The notes under the pieces: model-generated
Told to the model about the DNA's origin: nothing
The model's database searches: none
Seen by the model: the letters and a program-made list of their open reading frames with translations, nothing else
Translations under genes and position numbers: made by a program
Assembly (NCBI GenBank): GCA_022425585.1
Contig: JAKMFF010000165.1
Coordinates: 1-16,136, forward strand
Origin: Candidatus Poseidoniaceae archaeon
GTDB lineage: Archaea; Thermoplasmatota; Poseidoniia; Poseidoniales; Poseidoniaceae
DNA length: 16,136 bases
Direction of reading: 5' to 3'
Part shown: piece by piece, positions 1 to 5,525 of the stretch
Layout of the letters: each line of letters begins with the position of its first letter
How positions within the stretch are numbered: position 1 is the first letter of the stretch

Positions 1-1
1 C

Positions 2-631
2 TTACCAGTTGTTGTATTAGAAGTTGGCCGTAAATTGATAAAAGAAATTGAAGATTATTTAGAGGAGCCTGATGTTGATTATACATCTTATCAACAAAAT
101 CTAGAATTATATCCAAAGATTATGAAAGCATGTTATGATAATTTCATGCCGCAATATAGCGGTGATTTATCATATGATGAATATTGTTGTAAAGCAGACA
201 TACAATATCGAATTGAGCATAATTGCTTTCCTCATGATGATGAATATCAAATGGCTGCTAGGCTGATGAACTGTGCTATAGATTTGGGCAAAAAAATGAT
301 TGAGAAAATAGATCATAGTATTGATGAGGTCATGTATGATGATATGATTGAGTCTGCTGCCGATGTATTATGGAATTGTATAACTGATTTCCTCAATAGC
401 CCTTTTCACAAATTCATTTCTAAAGAACATGGTTATCATTCTTCACGAAGATTCCCCAAGAAATTGATTTACGACGAAGACGTGAGTACATCATTCGAAC
501 ATTTTTGTTCAGGCGACACCAGTCAAATTATCGAAGATGCGTTCAAATGGCTGCGAAAGAAAAAATACATTAGGATTGTTGAGCAAGGTAAAAAATCTAA
601 ATATGATATCTGTGAATTAGTCGATGTTTGA
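2..631 (+). CDS. Unrecognised protein, 5' end cut by window edge
   Basis: The reading frame is open to the left edge. The bases before the first possible start (TTG at 35) encode LPVVVLEVGRK in frame without a stop, so TTG 35 is probably internal and the gene begins outside the window. About 210 residues are visible. They are acidic, rich in Tyr and Asp, and predicted helical, with several cysteines (a CC pair near the middle) and no membrane segment. The last 40 residues (a helix, then WLRKKKYIRIVE, then a short strand) look like the wing end of a winged-helix fold, but that is a weak resemblance. The gene appears more AT-rich than its neighbours. It converges on the DUF1499 gene with a 5-base gap. 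I do not recognise the family. Confidence 0.7.
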   Translation, partial: LPVVVLEVGRKLIKEIEDYLEEPDVDYTSYQQNLELYPKIMKACYDNFMPQYSGDLSYDEYCCKADIQYRIEHNCFPHDDEYQMAARLMNCAIDLGKKMIEKIDHSIDEVMYDDMIESAADVLWNCITDFLNSPFHKFISKEHGYHSSRRFPKKLIYDEDVSTSFEHFCSGDTSQIIEDAFKWLRKKKYIRIVEQGKKSKYDICELVDV

Positions 632-636
632 ATAAT

Positions 637-1128
637 TCATGTGATTGATTGATAGATATCATCTATTCTCGCTGGATTAACACCAATATCGCCCCAACCT
701 AGTCTAGACTCAGAATGAATTTCGATAATACAACTATCTCCACTATCTTGAATCGATACAACCACGTCGTCAGGAAACAGCCAGAATGGTGTTACTTCAA
801 CAAAATGAACATAATGAGTTCCATCAGTTGACTCATCGATTAAAATATCCCAAGCATTGTCATCAAGGTAATCGTTTAAGTTGTCATAAACCTCATCCGC
901 AGTCAAATTGATTATTGATGAGTATTGTTCATTCAAGCGGTAATCATCACCGCCCCCAAGATGTGCACAATTACCACTATCATCAGCGCAAATTGGTATT
1001 GTGTCAAACTCTTTATCTGGGGCCAAAACAAAAATTCCAACTTGAACAATCAGCCAAGGAGAAGCGATGAGCAGTATCAAAACTAGTTTTTTGGTCGTCT
1101 TGGGGAAACTACCAATCAAGTTCTTCAC
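637..1128 (-). CDS. DUF1499 family membrane-anchored protein
   Basis: The 163-residue protein has one N-terminal hydrophobic segment (about residues 14-35), then an extracytoplasmic domain. The C-terminal half carries the DUF1499 signature: aromatic/proline-rich FWLFPDDVVVSI at about 115-126, then SRLGWGDIGVNPARI at about 141-155, which matches the family's SRxGxxDxGVNxxRI motif. The biochemical function of DUF1499 proteins is not established. The start is GTG at 1128; an in-frame stop lies a few codons upstream, so no earlier start is available. A T-rich stretch centred about 26 bases upstream (1151-1158) could be a weak TATA element, but it is also the oligo-T tract that follows the phosphoglycerate mutase gene. 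The two cysteines near residues 47-54 might form a disulphide. Confidence 0.8.
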   Translation of the reverse strand: MKNLIGSFPKTTKKLVLILLIASPWLIVQVGIFVLAPDKEFDTIPICADDSGNCAHLGGGDDYRLNEQYSSIINLTADEVYDNLNDYLDDNAWDILIDESTDGTHYVHFVEVTPFWLFPDDVVVSIQDSGDSCIIEIHSESRLGWGDIGVNPARIDDIYQSIT

Positions 1129-1150
1129 AAACCAAAGTCTAAGTCATAGT

Positions 1151-1158
1151 TAAAAAAA
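1151..1158 (-). terminator. Oligo-T tract after phosphoglycerate mutase gene
   Basis: Read on the minus strand, a run of seven T follows the phosphoglycerate mutase stop codon within about 8-14 bases. Archaeal RNA polymerase terminates at such oligo-U tracts without needing a hairpin, so this is the likely end of the operon starting near 3402. The same bases lie at the TATA distance from the GTG of the DUF1499 gene and could serve both roles. Confidence 0.45.
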
Positions 1159-1165
1159 GGGCGTA

Positions 1166-1876
1166 TCAATCCAATTTGGACCAGTTACCTGCTTCATAGC
1201 GATAGATAATTGGCACTCCAGTCGGTACTTCAAGCGACAAGACCTCTTCGGTAGTTAGTGATTCAATACTCATGATGATACTTCTAAGTGAATTGCCATG
1301 GGCTGCGATGAATAAATTATTACCGTTTGATAATTGAGGAATTATATTTTCTTCAAGATATGGTAAAGTGCGCTGTGCGGTCAGTTCTAATGACTCGCCA
1401 TTAGGTGGTGGAACGTCGAAAGACCGGCGCCAAATATGCACTTGCTCTGCACCATATTGCTCTCTTGTGGCATCTTTGTTAAGCCCTTGAAGGTCACCAT
1501 ACATTCGTTCATTTAACTGCCATGAAACATGTACTGGCAAAATGTTGGCACTACCAGCATCACCTTTGATTTGGGCCCACTCAATCATTCTAGCCTCATT
1601 TTCAGAAACTGAATCTAGGCCACCTTTGGGTTGAGGATACTGGAATACTGGAGTTTTATTGTGATCGTTTTGCGCCAAAGCAATCATTGCAGTCATTTGG
1701 GCTCTTATCAATGTGGAAACATGTACTTCATCGATATCATAGTGAGCAATTTGCTTGCCACCTTGAATGGCCTCATCAATTCCTTGATTGGTTAGTGGGA
1801 CGTCAACCCAACCGGTGAACAACTTAGCAGCATTCCACATAGATTGGCCGTGACGCATTAGAATTAACAGAGCCAA
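1166..1876 (-). CDS. gpmA: Phosphoglycerate mutase, cofactor-dependent (histidine phosphatase fold)
   Basis: This enzyme interconverts 3- and 2-phosphoglycerate in glycolysis/gluconeogenesis in the cytoplasm. The 236-residue protein has the histidine phosphatase core: LMRHGQSMWN with the phospho-accepting His9, LFTGWVDVPLT at 19-29, LNERMYGDLQGLNK with acid residue Glu123 at 121-134, and AAHGNSLR with the second catalytic His193. All are diagnostic of the 2,3-bisphosphoglycerate-dependent GpmA type rather than the unrelated independent type. Between the first core part and LNER there are about 25 more residues than in the E. coli enzyme (roughly 70-115), and the C-terminus is short. The start is TTG at 1876: an in-frame TGA lies four codons upstream and the only later option, ATG at Met7, would nearly abut the active site. 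It is the last gene of the 3402-1166 operon, 53 bases after the membrane protein. Confidence 0.93.
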   Translation of the reverse strand: MALLILMRHGQSMWNAAKLFTGWVDVPLTNQGIDEAIQGGKQIAHYDIDEVHVSTLIRAQMTAMIALAQNDHNKTPVFQYPQPKGGLDSVSENEARMIEWAQIKGDAGSANILPVHVSWQLNERMYGDLQGLNKDATREQYGAEQVHIWRRSFDVPPPNGESLELTAQRTLPYLEENIIPQLSNGNNLFIAAHGNSLRSIIMSIESLTTEEVLSLEVPTGVPIIYRYEAGNWSKLD

Positions 1877-1929
1877 TGGTTTCCCTCAATCAAAGCCAAG
1901 TGAAGCCTCAACAAGAAGATAGTGGCTGA

Positions 1930-2724
1930 TTAAAATAACAATGGCAAAGTCCACAAGACAATTAACGGTGCAAGACCCATTAACAAATCTCTAACGAACA
2001 ACCAAACTAAACTCTTGGTGTTAATCTTAGCAATGTTTTCAAATTCCGATTGTAGTTTTTTGTCCACAGCATCAGAAATTCGCCCTGCCCCGGCGCGAGC
2101 CATTTCTATACTGGCTCCTAGTGCAACACTACCAAGTAATCCAGCTGGAGTAAGCCTCCTAAATCTTAACAATCGTAATCCAAGAGTTTTAGCTGAACTT
2201 TTCACTACATCATTCTTTTTTACTTCCCCAGTATTGTCTTTCCTAGCGAATTTTCGTAGCCATGATCTTGTTTTTATCCCAGTCTCTGCTATCTTTTTTA
2301 TTCGTTCTATGTCGTGTTTCTCTACAGCAATGAGCATTCTTCTAACTTTACCAATTCTCAAAATGTCCAAGAATATCCAAATTAGTGTTAAAAGAATCAA
2401 TAACCCTACGCTAAAGTTACTCATTTGTGACCAAGTATCCCAACCAAAAGGATCGGCAAATAGTCTGACTCCAAGAACTAGCAAAGGAGGTATTAGAAAT
2501 GCCAATGTTTCATTTAACGCTAATATCCCAAGACCTTTAATTGGCAGTTGTCTAATTTTTTTCAATGCCCATCCAGTATGAGGTACCAACTTAATGACTA
2601 CTCTTCTGAATGGAATAGCTAATAAAAATATTCTAAATAATAGCGGAAGCCAAATTATGAACATCACATAGACATCCCAAGGCCCACTCGGGGGGAGATC
2701 TGGGATGGTAAATGGTTGCGACAC
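1930..2724 (-). CDS. Multi-pass membrane protein, family not recognised
   Basis: The 264-residue protein begins at GTG 2724. Hydrophobic segments lie at about 17-38, 69-88, 102-122 and 241-263. Between the third and fourth is a basic, probably cytoplasmic region (about 123-190, many Lys/Arg), followed by a Gly/Ala-rich stretch around 192-215 that could be a re-entrant or amphipathic helix. I see no catalytic motif and do not recognise the family. It lies 24 bases after the 62-residue small protein and 53 bases before the phosphoglycerate mutase on the same strand, without a TATA box of its own, so it is probably co-transcribed with them. The opposite strand has a 188-codon open frame that I treat as a shadow. 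Confidence 0.7.
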   Translation of the reverse strand: MSQPFTIPDLPPSGPWDVYVMFIIWLPLLFRIFLLAIPFRRVVIKLVPHTGWALKKIRQLPIKGLGILALNETLAFLIPPLLVLGVRLFADPFGWDTWSQMSNFSVGLLILLTLIWIFLDILRIGKVRRMLIAVEKHDIERIKKIAETGIKTRSWLRKFARKDNTGEVKKNDVVKSSAKTLGLRLLRFRRLTPAGLLGSVALGASIEMARAGAGRISDAVDKKLQSEFENIAKINTKSLVWLFVRDLLMGLAPLIVLWTLPLLF

Positions 2725-2748
2725 GGTTAACCAAAACTGTCAACCAAA

Positions 2749-2937
2749 TCAATCTTTCAATCTTGATGTTACAAATGTATTAATTTGTTTTTCCATTTTA
2801 TCCATAGATTGACAAACTTTTCTTCCGTATTTTTTACCAAGTCCGTAACCAGTACCCACAGAACCACCCATAATTAGGTACTCACCTGCAATAATTCCTA
2901 CTCCTACTGCACCAATAACTCCGATCAAGGGAAGCAT
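2749..2937 (-). CDS. Small glycine-rich membrane protein (62 aa)
   Basis: The 62-residue protein has an N-terminal hydrophobic, glycine-rich half (about 1-33, with repeated G-x-G and GxxxG spacing, which favours helix packing in membranes) and a basic/amphipathic C-terminal half (KKYGRKVCQSMDKMEKQ). Its ATG overlaps the TAA of the upstream 61-residue gene by one base (TAATG), which points to translational coupling. It resembles that neighbour in plan: one Gly-rich membrane helix plus a charged tail. No known family is recognised. It is the third gene of the probable 3402-1166 operon. Confidence 0.6.
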   Translation of the reverse strand: MLPLIGVIGAVGVGIIAGEYLIMGGSVGTGYGLGKKYGRKVCQSMDKMEKQINTFVTSRLKD

Positions 2938-3122
2938 TACTTTTTCCCCCTTGATTTTTTAGTTTTATCTTCTACTACTGAAACTTCAATCACTTCAGTA
3001 GAAAGTAGGTCTTCTTCGTCTGCAAATTTACGGTAATAATGCTTGAAACTAGCGTGAGACACACCCACTGCGAATCCAACCATAGTACCCATTACTGCTA
3101 TTCCTAATATTCTTCCAATCAT
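2937..3122 (-). CDS. Small membrane protein (61 aa)
   Basis: I place the start at ATG 3122, giving 61 residues: MIGRILGIAVMGTMVGFAVG forms one Gly-rich transmembrane helix, followed by a charged tail ending in KTKKSRGKK. A longer frame begins at 3203, but that would overlap the preceding gene by 77 bases and add a low-complexity basic leader (GQKKKK). The ATG at 3122 lies 4 bases after that gene's stop and is preceded by GAAGAGTGA, a weak ribosome-binding site. The stop overlaps the next ATG by one base (TAATG). Function is unknown. Confidence 0.6.
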   Translation of the reverse strand: MIGRILGIAVMGTMVGFAVGVSHASFKHYYRKFADEEDLLSTEVIEVSVVEDKTKKSRGKK

Positions 3123-3126
3123 ATTT

Positions 3127-3402
3127 TCACTCTTCTTCTTTTTCTGCCCTGGCCTTTGAACTAACAGCTTTGACAACACCTTCTGAAACAGCGCCAACCA
3201 CATTGCTTGCAGTTTCTACTGTTATTTTGGTTACTTCACCTGTAGCATTGATCGCAGCTTTGATGACTCTGCTTGAGCCTACTGCTAATTCTACAACTGT
3301 TGTCTCACCTGCATTGACTATTTCTTTTACTGCAGATGAAAATTCATCAATCAAAGAAGTCAATCCCTTCGAAACCTTGTCTACTGCTTTCTTGCCGGAC
3401 AT
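3127..3402 (-). CDS. Small amphipathic alpha-helical protein (91 aa)
   Basis: Starting at ATG 3402 the protein has 91 residues. It is low in aromatic residues and rich in Val, Ala, Ser, Thr, Glu and Lys in an alternating pattern (VVELAVGSSRVIKAAINATG, then VTKITVETASNVVGAVSEG), giving long amphipathic helices like those of phasins or other surface-coating proteins. It ends in a charged tail, KARAEKEEE. A TTG six codons upstream (3420) would also be possible, but ATG 3402 is favoured because a TATA-like box is centred about 25.5 bases upstream, as expected for a leaderless archaeal mRNA. It is the first gene of the operon with the two small membrane proteins. No family is recognised. Confidence 0.6.
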   Translation of the reverse strand: MSGKKAVDKVSKGLTSLIDEFSSAVKEIVNAGETTVVELAVGSSRVIKAAINATGEVTKITVETASNVVGAVSEGVVKAVSSKARAEKEEE

Positions 3403-3423
3403 GATTCTACGATAGTACAACCA

Positions 3424-3431
3424 TACATAAA
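3424..3431 (-). promoter_or_regulatory. TATA box TTTATGTA for small-protein operon
   Basis: The minus strand reads TTTATGTA, centred 25.5 bases upstream of ATG 3402. This is the distance expected between an archaeal TATA box and the transcription start, so the mRNA would start at or next to the ATG (leaderless). Confidence 0.55.
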
Positions 3432-3446
3432 GAAATGAGGTTAATT

Positions 3447-3456
3447 ATACCGGTAT
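3447..3456. promoter_or_regulatory. Perfect 10-bp palindrome ATACCGGTAT, candidate operator
   Basis: ATACCGGTAT is a perfect inverted repeat, flanked by AATT on both sides with one extra base on one arm. It is centred about 24 bases upstream of the TATA box at 3424-3431, between the winged-helix gene and the operon downstream of it. Position and symmetry suit a dimeric DNA-binding protein; the adjacent winged-helix protein is the obvious candidate. This is an inference. Confidence 0.3.
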
Positions 3457-3469
3457 GAATTACCCGCAA

Positions 3470-3814
3470 TTAATTGTCTGATGGTAAGTAAAAGAAGGAA
3501 TCGGGATAGTATCCTAATCTAACGCCCCAATCTATCCATCGCGCAACATCAGATCTCAATGCTCTTCCATTTTCTGAAATGTCATATGATATCACTGGAT
3601 GACCACCTCTTCCTCTTTTTTCAATTACATTAGCGATAACGTGACCTGACTCTACTAATCTACCTAGATGTAATTTCAATTCCTTTCTTTCAATTCCAAC
3701 GGCACGTTCTATTCGCATTAATCGCCTAGTTGAAGATTCTCTTTCTCGCATTCTAGAAAGATAAAGCAACACACGATATATTGTGACAGATAGGTCTCGG
3801 CGACGCTTCTCCAT
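3470..3814 (-). CDS. Winged helix-turn-helix DNA-binding protein
   Basis: The 114-residue protein has a very basic N-terminus (MEKRRRD), a helical region, then the pattern of a winged helix: STRRLMRIERAVGIERKELKLHLGRLVESGHVIA at about 28-61 (helix-turn-helix), and a wing around 62-78 containing a RGRGGHP turn followed by ISYDISENGRAL. No ligand domain or metal-binding cluster is seen, so it is a compact regulator of the ArsR/MarR-like or archaeal 'transcriptional regulator' type. ATG 3814 has a TATA-like box centred 25.5 bases upstream, consistent with a leaderless transcript. It is divergent from the cupin gene and lies just upstream of the small-protein operon; either could be a target. Confidence 0.75.
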   Translation of the reverse strand: MEKRRRDLSVTIYRVLLYLSRMRERESSTRRLMRIERAVGIERKELKLHLGRLVESGHVIANVIEKRGRGGHPVISYDISENGRALRSDVARWIDWGVRLGYYPDSFFYLPSDN

Positions 3815-3835
3815 GATTGAGGGTTAAACTACCCC

Positions 3836-3843
3836 ATAAAAAA
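3836..3843 (-). promoter_or_regulatory. TATA box TTTTTATG for winged-helix gene
   Basis: The minus strand reads TTTTTATG, centred about 25.5 bases upstream of ATG 3814, the archaeal distance for a leaderless start. On the plus strand the same A-rich stretch could place a start near 3866, about 29 bases before the cupin ATG at 3895. Confidence 0.5.
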
Positions 3844-3894
3844 TGTAACTTAGATTACCGAAGAAATCATCAAGTTGTCACCATTAGGCCGAAC

Positions 3895-4257
3895 ATGGTC
3901 TTCACTCATGACATGTCAGATTGGCTTGGATTTAACATCAACAAAGCATGGCTGGAAGAGAATATTTCCTGGAGAGATTTTGGCACTGGAGTTCGACTAG
4001 GGAAATTAAAGCGAGAAGAAAAGTGCTCACTTGTGCTATATGATGCGGATTCAGAAGTTACAGTTGACGCTTTTATGCCACATATGCATCCAGGTGGTGA
4101 AGCATACCTTGTCCTTGAAGGAGAGGTTTGGGATGAGGATGGTACCTATCCAACAGGATCAATTGTCTGGATGAACAGAGAAACCACTCACACTCCTAAA
4201 ACAAGAGGTAAAACTCTCATCCTAGTGCTGTGGCCCGAGGGTGTCAAGGCTGCTTGA
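3895..4257 (+). CDS. ChrR-like cupin domain protein
   Basis: From ATG 3895 the protein has 120 residues and is one cupin barrel. The first cupin motif is HMHPGGEAYLVLEG at 63-76, with metal ligands His63, His65 and Glu69. It is followed by DEDGTYPTGSIVW at 80-92 and the second-motif His99 (TTHTP). The DExGTYxxGS sequence is typical of the anti-sigma ChrR cupin family, whose isolated homologues bind Zn or other metals; the ChrR N-terminal anti-sigma domain is absent. The open frame extends back to TTG 3817, but those extra residues are basic and not cupin-like, so 3895 is preferred; Met7 (3913) is another possibility. It is divergent from the winged-helix gene, and its last 36 bases overlap the 3' end of the DUF3817 gene. 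Enzymatic or sensory function is unknown. Confidence 0.8.
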   Translation: MVFTHDMSDWLGFNINKAWLEENISWRDFGTGVRLGKLKREEKCSLVLYDADSEVTVDAFMPHMHPGGEAYLVLEGEVWDEDGTYPTGSIVWMNRETTHTPKTRGKTLILVLWPEGVKAA

Positions 4258-4542
4258 ATCAATATCATATTCTCCGCTAATCAGCATACCGTCGAACAAA
4301 AACGGGCCTGCGGGAACTACTGCCGCAACAAATCCGTGAAACAGTGCAACTCGATTCCAATGCTTATTCATGCCAATTAGTAGTATTGCGATAAACGCAA
4401 CAAATAGGCCACCATGAATTGCTCCAACAATGGAAACTAATTCTGGGTCACCACCGATATATTTGACCGGCATAGCCACTGAAAATAACAGCAAAGCAGA
4501 GAAGCCTTCTAGATAGCTAATGATAGATACTAACTGTTTCAT
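4222..4542 (-). CDS. DUF3817 family integral membrane protein
   Basis: The 106-residue protein matches DUF3817: YLEGFSALLLFSVAMPVKYIGGDPELVSIVGAIHGGLFV at about 10-48 holds the family pattern (LEG, then MPxKYxGGxPExVxxxGxxHGxLF), and GPFLFDG at 79-85 matches its C-terminal motif. Three hydrophobic segments are visible (about 5-25, 38-57, 64-84), followed by a short acidic tail. The role of the family is not known. The ATG overlaps the stop of the second ATPase gene as ATGA, so it is the last gene of the transporter operon. Its final 36 bases overlap the cupin gene on the other strand. Confidence 0.85.
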   Translation of the reverse strand: MKQLVSIISYLEGFSALLLFSVAMPVKYIGGDPELVSIVGAIHGGLFVAFIAILLIGMNKHWNRVALFHGFVAAVVPAGPFLFDGMLISGEYDIDSSSLDTLGPQH

Positions 4543-5525
4543 GAGTCAACTTCCACCATTGGCCTACTTGAGCCACATGCAGGGCATAACTGGTCATCGC
4601 TGTCACCGTAATCATACTTACAAGCAGGGCAGACCTTTGCCAATTCTAATTTACCAATTGCGGCGATCTTTTCACCGGTTAAACTGAGATGTCCGTTATC
4701 AATATCGCCGACCATATATTTACCCGGCCCGCCAATTCTAAGCAAAATATCTGGAGGTAATGTTACCGTACCAGTCTCATCGATAATCAACTCACGGTTC
4801 CTGCTCAAATCTTCAACATCCACACCAACACCATGTTCAGCGACAAATCTTCCATCACGCAACTCTAGAGAACGGTCGGCGAATGAGGCGACTTCCTTGG
4901 AGTGAGTAACAAGGAGGAATGAAACTCCATCGTTTTCGTGCAACTCCTTGAATAATGCCAATACTTCTCTGCTGGTAATAGGGTCTAATGCACCGGTTGG
5001 CTCATCTGCTAAGATCAATCTAGGATTGGTAATAAGTGCCCTAGCAATGGCTACTCTTTGTTGTTCTCCACCGCTTAATTTAGCGGGCAAGGCTTTTGCT
5101 CTTGGCAAAATACCCAACCGGTCTAACATCTCATCTGCAAGTTTCAGCGCCTTTCGAGAAGACATCCCTTGATGTCTAAGCGGTTGAGCAACATTGTCTC
5201 GAGCATTCATGTCTGGTAATAGATTACCTTCTTGGAAGATAAATGATACCGTCTTTTGCCGTAGGTGAACTAGTTCTTTACCGCTCAGCCTTGTCATGTT
5301 CTTACCAGCCATTACCACTGAACCTGAACTAGGCTTCATCAATCCACCAAGACACTTCATCAAAGTAGACTTACCAGACCCACTGGGCCCAACAACAGCA
5401 ATCGCTTCACCTGCTTTGATATTGATATGAATGCCGCGCAGTGCAACTACGTTACCATCCTCGGCTTTTGACTCATAGACATGGTATAATGAGGATGCTT
5501 CTAGAATACTATCAACCATTTTCAT
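4539..5525 (-). CDS. ABC transporter ATPase with AbrB-like segment and zinc ribbon
   Basis: The 328-residue protein has a complete MacB/LolD-type ATPase domain at about 7-230: Walker A GPSGSGKST 46-54, Q-loop Gln98, signature LSGGEQQ 150-156, Walker B ILADEPTGALD from 171, switch His208. It should power the FtsX-type permease encoded just upstream, with which it overlaps as ATGA. After the ATPase are about 100 extra residues. At 245-287, ELIIDETGTVTLPPDILLRIG followed by a short strand looks like an AbrB/SpoVT swapped-hairpin unit. At 299-317 are two CPAC pairs (Cys299/302 and Cys314/317), a zinc ribbon. Plain LolD/MacB ATPases of about 230-240 residues lack both. The ATPase call is firm; the AbrB-like reading is by pattern only. 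A second ATG two codons in (5519) is a possible start. Confidence 0.92.
   Translation of the reverse strand: MKMVDSILEASSLYHVYESKAEDGNVVALRGIHINIKAGEAIAVVGPSGSGKSTLMKCLGGLMKPSSGSVVMAGKNMTRLSGKELVHLRQKTVSFIFQEGNLLPDMNARDNVAQPLRHQGMSSRKALKLADEMLDRLGILPRAKALPAKLSGGEQQRVAIARALITNPRLILADEPTGALDPITSREVLALFKELHENDGVSFLLVTHSKEVASFADRSLELRDGRFVAEHGVGVDVEDLSRNRELIIDETGTVTLPPDILLRIGGPGKYMVGDIDNGHLSLTGEKIAAIGKLELAKVCPACKYDYGDSDDQLCPACGSSRPMVEVDS

Noticed and set aside
35..37. TTG as start codon of the first gene
   Set aside because: The frame remains open and protein-like up to the window edge, so the true start is probably outside.
2015..2581. 188-codon open frame on the plus strand
   Set aside because: It lies wholly antisense to the four-pass membrane protein, has a Ser/Leu/Asn-rich shadow composition and no start context.
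2937..3203. 88-codon version of the 61-residue small protein
   Set aside because: It would overlap the preceding gene by 77 bases and add a poly-lysine leader; ATG 3122 follows the previous stop directly and gives a clean membrane helix.
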